In this document: positions 55,182-64,000 of the stretch, piece by piece | Position numbering within the stretch: position 1 is the stretch's first letter | Layout of the letters: each line of letters begins with the position of its first letter | NCBI GenBank assembly: GCA_026119935.1 | Contig: JALRMH010000004.1 | Span: 186,001-250,000 of the forward strand | DNA length: 64,000 nucleotides | DNA from: Endothia cerciana | Lineage: Eukaryota > Ascomycota > Sordariomycetes > Diaporthales > Cryphonectriaceae | Direction: 5' to 3' | Notes under the pieces: generated by a model | Databases searched by the model: none | The model's input: only the letters and a program-made list of their open reading frames with translations | What the model was told of the DNA's origin: nothing | Translations under genes and position numbers: made by a program

Positions 55182-58100
55182 GACGTTGATCTCCGCATCG
55201 GGTCAGCTATCGAACCCTACCGTCTCAGAAGGCAACAGAACGCCCTGGGGGCAAGAATAAGGTTCGTAGGTGGGGGGGTGGGGAATTGGGTTGGCTCGAT
55301 GGCAGGACGGCCCGCAGGAGGAGGAGGAGGAGGGCAGAGACGCAACCGCCGGGGCGTCACATATAACGGACTTCCTTTTGCGCAGGGCCCTGACCTGGCC
55401 GCGCTTGACGGGCTCTAGGCTCGGCATGTTCAGACCGGAGGGATATCAAACCTTTTTTTCCTTTTCGATGTGCCTCTTCCACCCAACTTCCCCCCCCCCC
55501 CGCGCGCGCCTCTCCGCGATGTACGTAAGACCTGTAGACATTGGCCAGCCCAATAAGCCCGAAACCTCGAGGTTTTTAAAGTAAAATATCTCATGACGAC
55601 GACGAAAAAGGGGAGACAGCCAGACGGTCTTCCCGCGGTGGTGAGTTCTTGTTCCTTTTCTTTCCCTGGAAATCCCTTCCCTCCTGCCCCCCCCCCCTTT
55701 CTCCTTTCCCCCGGGTTCCCCGGAGTGGCCCGGGGGGGGGGGGGGACGGGACGACGCTCACATTTGTGACAGTTGAACGGGGCGAGTGAGTCTTTCTTTC
55801 CTTGGAAAAACGCCTGATCCGGTCGCTGTTGCTTTTCCAGCATTGACGGACCCCCCCCCCCGGGCGCAGGAACAGCAGCAGGGGGAGGGGGGTTGGCCGA
55901 CAAGGTTTTACGAAACGTGTACAACATGCGCGAAAGTCTCGGGAGCTTAAAAAGGCTCCCAGACAAGGGAAAGGGGTGGCCTTTTCCTTTTTTTTTTATT
56001 TTTTAAAACCAACCCGGGATTTGGTAGATGTATGGCCAAAAACCGTAGATCGCCGATACTGCGGAATGTAACGGTTCTGACCGGGGGGGGGGGGGAAAGG
56101 CTTTTTTGTTGTTGTTATGTGACTGTGGTGGCCCGATCTTCTCCCCTCCCCCTCCGGCACCCTTGGGGACGAACGTCGTGGCGTGTATGGGCTACATCCC
56201 CGCTTGCCTTTTGCCTTTTTTTTTTTTCTTTATTCTTTTCTTTTTCGATCAAGACAAGACAGAGGTAGAATAGGAGGGTAGCTGTAGCAGGAAAATGAGA
56301 GGCTGGTGGTTCTACCGTACGTGTCGTCTCGGATATGTCTGTCTTGTCGATATAGATTGCGACCGGGAGGGTGGGATTCACGGTGCGACGGGGGAGGGGC
56401 CAGCAGAGTTCTCGGATGCGCGTCCCAGAAATAGCAACGGGATTATAACAACAGTGTGTCCAGATACTATGATAGTTTGTCCTGGCCCTTTCATCTGAGA
56501 GGCGGGAAAAACAACCACCCTGATGACTGAATCTGCCGTGATCCGACCTTTGACCAACGGGTTAGGTAGCAGGCGGTATGCGAGCGGAAAATATGCAATG
56601 CAATGTGTGTGTGTGTCTGTGTGTCTGTGTGTCTGTGTGTAATGTCACAGGGACACTGTCGTAGCCCCCGAATACCGTACGGGGGAGTTATGTATTTGGA
56701 AGGACTGCCTCGGGTACGAGGATACGAAAGGGGGAGGGGGGGGGCGCAGAGCAACCTGGGACATTGGAAGCAGGCAAGCAATAGTTCCGGGAACCGATGG
56801 GGAAGAAAACAGATCTGGGGGGTGACCACCGATCCTCTCTGCCTCTGGGAGATGGGGGGGGGGGGGCACCGCATCGGGCGCGTAGCGTATCGCCTGATGC
56901 GATGTGATGGGAGGAAAATGATGTTTTGCGATCCTGGCCGTCACCATTTCCTTTTCGTCGTGGGTACGGTGAGCAGGAAAGACAAGACCAGACACACGGA
57001 CGCAAATGGTCTTATTGCTTCGGATCCCATGGGTCCAATAGGCCGGTCCCCGGCGGCGCCCCCCCCCCCCCTCCACCCTCGGACACCTTGGATGATGCAT
57101 CATGTTGGGATGGTGTTGTGTGTGGGTTGGTGTGTGGGATGAGAGGGGGGGGGGGTGCGCGCGTGGATCAACCCCATTCCTACGATCTACGGTTGGCCGG
57201 GAGGGTGTGCGCCCCAGGCGGGGCGGGAATGCGTGGTTAGGGATGGGCAAAGGCTGCTGCTGGGACGGCGTGCCAGATGGCAGTTTCTGGATGGCCCCTC
57301 GGGGACCCCTGATTGGCCCGCGGGTTGGGGGCCAAAAAAATTAAAGTAATAAATAATAAATAAAATAATAAATAAAAAAGGTTAACCAAGCGGCTACATG
57401 GTACGAAAGTAGGCCTTCGTTCTCTCCCTGTGCGAAGGGGGCATGTCCAGTAGCGAGGAATCAATCCCTCCTACCAGGAGCGCCGCAGGCCGGTGGACGG
57501 TCCCCACCGTCATCCCGGCCCCGTCAGCCTCTCGGGCTGCGTGGTTAGGCGGGTAGGTAGGCACGCACGCAGGTCAGGTCAGGCCAGGTCAGGTAGCTGA
57601 TCCTGCAGTCCTGCCCGGTCAAGCCATCTCTCTCCCTCGGAGGGCAATCCGGTTTGCTGGTTGGATCTCGAGCTGTCGGCCAGGTAAGATCGAGGCGGAC
57701 AGCCAAAATATGCGGTGAGGTTGCTGTGTCACAATAGGGAGGGTAGTACCGGGGGACGCCAGTGTGTCTGAGGCGCGCGGCGCCGGTTGGTGAGGATGAG
57801 GATGAGGGTAAATGGGCAATCCCGTATGGGGTGTCAGATACATTCACCCCGTGGGGAGAGGGGGGGGGGGGGCGGTTGAGGACGGATCGGTATTGTTCTT
57901 TTTCCGATTCTTCTTCTTTCTTCCTTTCTTTCTTTTGTCTTTTTTTCTTCTTCTTTTATATTATATAATAAAAAATAAAAAAACAAGGAAATTAGGCTCA
58001 TAAGAGGCCGTTAGGTGCCTAGGGCCCGGTCTTATAGAATGGCCTCTGTGGTCAGGAAGATGCCGTACGACTGTAGTCAGTAGTACCTGAGGCGCCCCCG

Positions 58101-59123
58101 TATACGAGGTACCGTGTACCGCGTACAGAATCATGCCTGGGTATGAAATGAAGCGAGGGCCGATCTTTTCTGGGAACGGTTGCATTGTTTGTGTCAGCCG
58201 TACACGGCGATCCGCTGCCGCAGGTTCCTCCGCCTAGCTGCAGGCCGGGGGGGGGGGGGCAGGGACTTTGTATATAAGCTACCATGTACGCTGTGCGTCG
58301 TACCGTACACTGTTCCTGTGACTGCGTACCTGGCAGCGGGCATGGTATTGATAGGGTGTTGGACGGTGTGTACGGCGTGGCGGTATTCAAGCCGATGATG
58401 TTGCGCCCGAGTGGGACGCCATGGGGGGAAATGGGTCGCTGCGGGTGGTGAGGTTTGGACGTGCCCATGTGAGACATGCCGGCGCAGTTCGGTGTCAGTC
58501 AGGTAGCCACACATACACACTCGTGCGCACACGCACACATAAGCCTTATATGTGCGTGGTGCCACGCAAGCGCCGCTGATTCCTGGCGAGGTTGTGCCTG
58601 TCAGATCGCAGATACTGTAGTGGAATTCCAGGCCTGGCTCCCAAGTAGTCCACCGTGTCATCTATCCGTACTGTCCGAGCCGCTGTCTTTGTCTCTGGTG
58701 GAAGTCCCAAGACTACTGCTACTGCTATAGTATAGTATGGTAAGTAGATAGTATGCCATGCCAAGTGGAGAGGACGAGGGCGGGGGGGGGGGGGCGCTGG
58801 AGTCAGTAAGGTTCCACTTGCCGCACGGCCCACACCGTCAAGATTTCCTTTCAAGATCTTGACATGTGCCCCGTCCACGCTCCCTCCCCTTCACCCGTAT
58901 GAGTAGTTATTAGCAAGGAATTGCAGAACAGACAGACAGGCGGGAGGATTCGGAAGACGACAGAGGGGATCTCCGTGGCTGGAGAGATGCTGCAAGGTAC
59001 GACCAATGAATAACGCCCCCGGGGGGGGGAGGGGGGAAGGGATAGGATAGGGACGGACAGGCCAAGGGAGATAGATGGATGGAGATGAGATGGTGAGAGG
59101 CACGAGGAGAGAGAGGTACGTAC

Positions 59124-59149
59124 TGTGTACTATGGTACCATAGTACACA
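59124..59149. repeat. 26-bp perfect palindrome
   Basis: The left half TGTGTACTATGGT is followed directly by its reverse complement, with no spacer. The surroundings (58.1-58.4 kb and 59.1 kb) are rich in GTAC tetramers. Confidence 0.9.
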
Positions 59150-59957
59150 TTATGGTATGCACGGCGGGAGCCTAAGAGTCACATTAAGCACCCTTTTTGC
59201 CAGGCAGCATGGGGACGAGAGGGCCTGACCCCAGGGATAAGCCCCACACCTGTTACAGCCCACTCCAGCGGAACCGCCATTACAACAACCACAGCGTCCT
59301 CGCCTTCCTCACTTCTGTCCTGGGAACACCGTAACTAGCTTTTGACCTGCATGGCCGGACTCATTTTTGTTAATCTTTTTCCTTTCACTTGATTTTTCTA
59401 TTCAATTTTTTGGTTTTTGGGTTTTTTTTTTACTACATAGTAACTGATGTGGACCTGAACCAGACACGAACTCACCCCGTCCGTTCACCCCTTCACTCGC
59501 TCAACTCGGTCACGCAACCCACCCCTTGGGCGAGCGGTGTCTTGGAACCTTTTGTCAACACGCAGGCATTCCAGCGACACAGGCTCCATTCCCAAACTGA
59601 ATCCTCCACCACAGAGAGTTTCCCCGGCCACCTGTGCCGCACACACACATCCGCCCCCCCCCCCCCTCCTCCTCCTCCTCCTCAAAGATCGCCCAGGCCC
59701 CAAGGCTGCCCAAGGTCCCCAAAACGTCCACGCCTTGCGGCCGGGCCTCCCTGGTGGGTGAAGCTGGCCTTCCGCCCATGTCCTGACTAAGGCCATAGTA
59801 CTCCAGCCAGCCCGGCGCCAGGCCTAGCTTTTCCACCCACCCCATATCGGATACAACACGACCAGTTTCGACTGCAGTCTATAACCTGACTGACGCTGCA
59901 CTGCCCGACCCACATTCGAAGATTCCATCACCACCTCTCTACACCTCTCAGCCCTCA

Positions 59958-59985
59958 GACACACACACGCACACACACACATATA

Positions 59986-60052
<67 letters not shown>
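59958..60052. repeat. Long (CA)n microsatellite
   Basis: About 95 bp of CA repeat with a few interruptions at its 5' side (GC, TATA), pure for the last 60 bp or so. It lies about 385 bp before the GT41 start codon. Confidence 0.95.
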
Positions 60053-60054
<2 letters not shown>

Positions 60055-60437
60055 CACCTTCTCCGTGAAGGTCTGGTGGTGGGGGTGGGAAAAAAAGCCA
60101 GCTTTCTTCTTCCCCTATCGCCTCGCCCTTGCAGCGAGGCCAGGAAACGACCGTCCGCGCGCCGACTTTCCGGCTTGGTCCTAAACGGTTCCGTCCACTC
60201 GAGGACCGACTCGCGATCGCCAAAGGACTATGGCCGACGGCGCCGCCCCGATCACCAACCATCTCGATCGCGCGTGATTGTTTCCGCTAGGGACACCCCC
60301 CTACGATCCGCGGGCAGGAGGGAGACGGGCACGTGGAGTCACGAGCATCAGGCCTTCCCCGAGGGGAAGGGCTCCGCCCTACACCTCGGCCTCTTCTTCC
60401 CAGCGCCTGGCCCTGTCAGGCTCGCAAGGACGGAACG

Positions 60438-60549
60438 ATGGAGTTGATGCCGAGCCCGACGCAGCACCAGCACCGCACGCCGTATGTGGTGCCCGTGTTT
60501 ACGCCCGTATCGTACGCCAGGGCCGGTCAACAAGCTCATGCCGCCGCCG

Positions 60550-60581
<32 letters not shown>

Positions 60582-63500
60582 TCCTCGCCGACCTACCCTC
60601 GGCGCCTTCAACATACACAAAACCCCCCCTCTCGACCTGGGCCGAGATCCTTCAATACATACCCGACCATCGACATGTCCTCCCGGTCCGCCCCGCTGAA
60701 CAAGGCCCCTCTGCCACAGATCTTTACCAATCTGAACAACACCACGATAAACGACTATACCGAACACTCGTTGCGCAGGAAGACGCCCAACGGCACCATC
60801 GATCATGGATACGATGGCACGCCAACCCAGCTTGCTGCCGGCCCGCCGCCACAGAAGTTCCTGAACCTGACACCGTCGGGGGATGTATTCCCAAGTCCGA
60901 ACTCCGGCCGATCACTGGGAGGGATGAGCAGCCCCTCGTGGTTCTCTATCTCGCAGTCTCCAATAGCGGGCCGTGGGGAAAATGATACGTTCCGTCAGGC
61001 GGTGGAGGCGAACGGTGGCTACCGTGGCCAGGGGAGCTTGGGGTACAGCCCGGGCTACGGCTCGTTAATGCCCTCGCCGCCTGCTCAGATGCACTCCATG
61101 ACCTCACTGCGCGGCGGCTTCGGCTCATATCCGAATCCAAGTGTGGCCAGCCCGTCAGTGCCCTCACCGGTCGGCTTCAACCCCGCGGCTCCGCTCTATG
61201 TCGATGGTCCTCTCGCCGGCTTCCATCAGCCCATGGTTTTCTCGTCGGGCTATCCGCCACACAATATCCCCTATGAGAGCGGGTTTGTCGCAGTCCAGGC
61301 TCCGCTGCCCCAGGGGCCTCTGGCTGGGCAGGGCTACGGACAGGGCTCCCCATTCCAGATGCCGTACATGCTCGATGACGGGTTCGCGCGGCACCCTCTC
61401 CCGTCTATGCTGCAGTCTCCCCATCGCATGCAGAACCTGTCGCTTGTCTCCAGCCCGGCCGGCGCGGGAGACGGCTCGCCGCAGAACTTCAAGGACGGGC
61501 TGCTGCTGTCAGCTCATAAGGCATATTCCGACCTCGTGGCGCACGTGACTCGTCTGAAGAAGGTCCAACATGGCAGGACCGCCTCGAGGTCTCTCAAGAG
61601 CATCATCTTCCCAAGGCCCCCCAAGCACCTGGTCTCGAGACCTGCTTCTCACCTGCAGAGGGCCCCTCAGAGCTTTCCGGGCGCGGTGCCGGGATATCAC
61701 CACCGTCAGCCTGTCGTCACAGGAACAGTGTACGGCAATGTGATGCTCCAGTCCAACCCACGGGAGAATGCCAAGGCCTGCTTGGAGATGCTTCGCAACC
61801 TATGTGAACAGACCAACTGGCAGTGGATAGACGGCATGCTTATGGGGGGCTGTCTGTGTTACAGTCTGGAGCGATATGAGGACGGGCTGGAATGGTTCAA
61901 GAGGATAGTTGTGCTGGACGAAAAGTAAGTAGTCCCAACCCCCCCCCCCCCCCTTTGTATGCGTCCCCGCTGGTGGCGGCCGTTCGACACCACCCACTAA
62001 CCCCATCACAGTCATGTTGAGGCGCTCTCCAACATCGGTGCAACCCTGTACTGTCTGAACCGGCTCGACGAGGCAGAACGATATTGGAACAAGGTCATCT
62101 CCACAAGACCAGACTATCTCGAGGCAGTCGAGCATCTTGTCGGACTGCTGGGTTCCACTCAGCGGAATCGAGAGGCTGTTGAGATCATAGAGGTTGTCCA
62201 GCACAAGCTGCGCATACAGCCCTACGACGAGCTGCATCGTCAGAAACGACACAAGAAGGGTATCGGCACAGACCCGGCGCAGACCGGCGACATGACTTTG
62301 CAGCCTAACTCAGACGAGGCACTAGCAGCGCAGGCAGTACGCAAGCTCACCGTGTCTTCCGGACTGCAAGACGAGTTCGGATCCAGCGGCTACAACATAC
62401 CGGCCAGCGAGAACGGCAAGATGCTGGGCCTCATCCACGCCAAGGGAAACATGCTTTACGCGCTCAGACAGATTAATCGTGCGTCTATGGCTTTCGAGGA
62501 GGCCGTGTTGATCAGCGCAGGCCGGGACTTTGGCTGCATCCAGAACCTCATCAGGAGGATCCAGATGGTTCTGTCTCCGAGGACCCACGGATCCCAACAA
62601 CTACAACAGACGCCGCTCGCTGCTCCACTGTTGCTGGCGCCGGAGCAGGCAAAGCGGACCGCCGAGCTTGTCTTCCCCATGACCTGCGGCCAACTGCCAG
62701 GGCTCCGATACGTGGCCGATGGCGCACAAAAGAAAACAGCCGTGTCTACGACGAGTAATTCCCTCCTGTCGCTGGCCAAGATCTTCCAGGACGCCATGTC
62801 TTCTGGTGGCTCGAGTGTCGGCCTGACGGCACAACCCAGCGGCGTCGGCGACATTCTAGCGCTGTACTACTTGTCGCTGTCTCTCCAGGAGAGCCCGTCC
62901 ACTGCTAATAATGTCGGCATTCTTCTCGCAAGCGTTCAGCAGTCCTCGTCTCTGCCTGCGGCAGTGTCTGCGTTTTCCTATGCTCAGCGACTTCCCGGCA
63001 TCGCGCCGGGGAGCGGCCTGGAACTCGCCCTTGCATACTACCAGTATGGCCTATATCTCGATAAGAACCACGTACACCTTCACACAAATCTTGGCAGCCT
63101 CCTCAAGGACATAGGTCAGCTGGATCTTGCGATCCAGATGTACGAGAGGGCGGTGGAGTGCGACGGCACCTTCGACATAGCCCTCACCAACCTCGCCAAC
63201 GCCGTCAAGGACCGGGGACGTATTGATGAAGCAATCAGGTTCTATAGGCGGGCAGTAGACGCCAATCCCGAGTTTGCCGAGGCTGTGTGTGGACTGTCGA
63301 CGGCTCTGAACTCTGTGTGCGACTGGAAAGGACGCGGCGGCGTGTACCTGAACGGCGGCAAATTCGACAGGTGGCACGTTGACAACAAGGGCATGCTCGT
63401 TGATGCCCAAGAAAGCCGCAGCGGCTTCGGTCTTATGAAGAAGGTTGTCGACATTGTTGCTCGTCAGCTCAAAGAAGCCTCGCGGTGGGGTGTTGGCACT

Positions 63501-64000
63501 ACCGCCGGGGCTGTCCTGGCCCAGCTGGTCTCACAGCTCACTGCGACCGACGTCACGGCCATGGAGCCCTCGCTGAGCCTGGACTCTGAGCTGCAGGCCT
63601 GGGCGGGGAAGCCATGGGAAGGTTCAAGGCTGCTTCGGTTGATTGAGCGTTCGACCCGCGTCACTATGCGGAAGTGGTACTTGGACAGGCACGTGCACAG
63701 ATTCAATGCGCCGCGAGGCTACCCGCGCGTCAGACCTCCAAACGTCCTCACCATCCCCTCCGCGCCAACGGTGCTCCCGTTCCACACCTTTACCTGCCCG
63801 CTGACTGCCAAGGACGTGCGAAGAATCTCGCAGCGTAACGCGCTCAGAATAACATGTTCCACGCTCCGGTCACCCTGGCTGCCGAAATCAGTATACCCCC
63901 CTCCGGAGCCGCCCAAGCCGTGCCTCAACATTGGTTATGTATCCTCCGACTTCAACAATCACCCACTCGCTCACCTGATGCAGTCCGTCTTCGGCCTTCA
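60438..64000 (+). CDS. GT41 O-GlcNAc-transferase-like protein (3' truncated by window)
   Basis: Exon 1 is 60438-61924 and exon 2 begins at 62012 and is still open at the window end, giving at least 1158 residues. The N-terminal 300 or more residues are disordered, with a run of about 14 Ala (GCC/CGC array 60541-60583) and many Pro/Ser/Gly. TPR-like helices follow: NHVEALSNIGATLYCLNRLD across the intron, HTNLGSLLKDIGQLDLAIQM, FDIALTNLANAVKDRGRIDE, PEFAEAVCGLSTALNSVCDW. The catalytic region opens with LNIGYVSSDFNNHPLAHLMQ, matching the GYVSSDFxNHPxxHLM block of OGT/SPINDLY glycosyltransferases. Such enzymes transfer GlcNAc (or fucose) from a nucleotide sugar to Ser/Thr of nuclear and cytosolic proteins; which one applies here is not decided. 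The start at 60438 is preferred; an in-frame ATG at 60333 would add 35 residues. Confidence 0.88.
60541..60583. repeat. Coding GCC-type array (poly-Ala)
   Basis: CCG/GCC repeat encoding about 14 Ala near the N-terminus of the GT41 protein; likely length-variable. Confidence 0.9.

Larger units (their letters stand above)
53716..60437. other. 6.7-kb gene-poor, repeat-rich region
   Basis: I find no supported coding gene. The stretch has many homopolymers: C runs near 55491-55501, 55687-55697, 55850-55861, 57060-57070; G runs near 55731-55744, 56083-56094, 56849-56866, 57860-57872, 58248-58259, 58781-58793, 59021-59029. It also has GT (56604-56640) and CA (59958-60052) microsatellites, a pentamer array and a 26-bp palindrome. 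Pyrimidine-rich sequence near 59460-60060 may be the leader of the downstream GT41 gene. A non-coding RNA or long leader is possible but cannot be shown from sequence. Confidence 0.45.

Noticed and set aside
60333..60437. Earlier start for the GT41 protein
   Set aside because: In frame but gives an untypical Arg/Pro/Gly leader; cannot be excluded, so noted only.

Overview
The window is nuclear DNA of a filamentous ascomycete (Pezizomycotina, most likely Sordariomycetes). The evidence is short GT-AG introns, GC-rich coding sequence, and families typical of these fungi: a PTH11-like seven-helix receptor, a Zn2Cys6 regulator, a secreted GtaA-type glutaminase, an RGS-LOV photoreceptor, a GT41 O-GlcNAc-transferase-like protein and a Tc1/mariner element. 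It is not bacterial: there are no operons or CRISPR arrays. Gene models were spliced by hand; unless stated otherwise the exon sums are multiples of three and the joined reading frame matches the family.

Layout. 0.5-13 kb holds mostly minus-strand genes: a low-complexity hypothetical protein, a Tra2-like splicing regulator, a secreted glutaminase with a CCTG array in its intron, a frameshifted short-chain dehydrogenase on the plus strand, and the NatB catalytic subunit Naa20. 13.9-17.7 kb is a repeat island with a diverged direct duplication showing one-way C-to-T/G-to-A change and a degenerate Tc1/mariner element with terminal inverted repeats and a TA duplication. 18.5-29 kb carries an acidic hypothetical protein, the RGS-LOV photoreceptor and the APC/C activator Cdh1.

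30.2-40.0 kb looks like an accessory cluster in partial decay. It contains an intact PTH11-like receptor, a hydrolase pseudogene, an MFS exporter with at least two frame lesions, and an intact Zn2Cys6 regulator transcribed divergently from the exporter across a 475-bp promoter holding CCG/CGG inverted repeats. 41.6-53.7 kb is a conserved block, all on the plus strand: glycerophosphocholine acyltransferase Gpc1, cohesin SMC1, COPII SEC23 and ribosomal protein uL11 (RPL12, with a 4-nt first coding exon). 53.7-60.4 kb has no convincing gene and is rich in microsatellites and G/C homopolymers. It precedes the GT41 gene, which runs off the window end.

I did not find a convincing wholly undescribed system. 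The best leads are the RGS-LOV photoreceptor with a changed LOV core motif, the decaying receptor/exporter/regulator cluster and its shared promoter, and the clustered CAGG/CCTG arrays around the glutaminase gene, with a CAGG-sized lesion in the adjacent dehydrogenase. Many frame lesions lie at or near repeats, so assembly error has to be excluded before calling decay.
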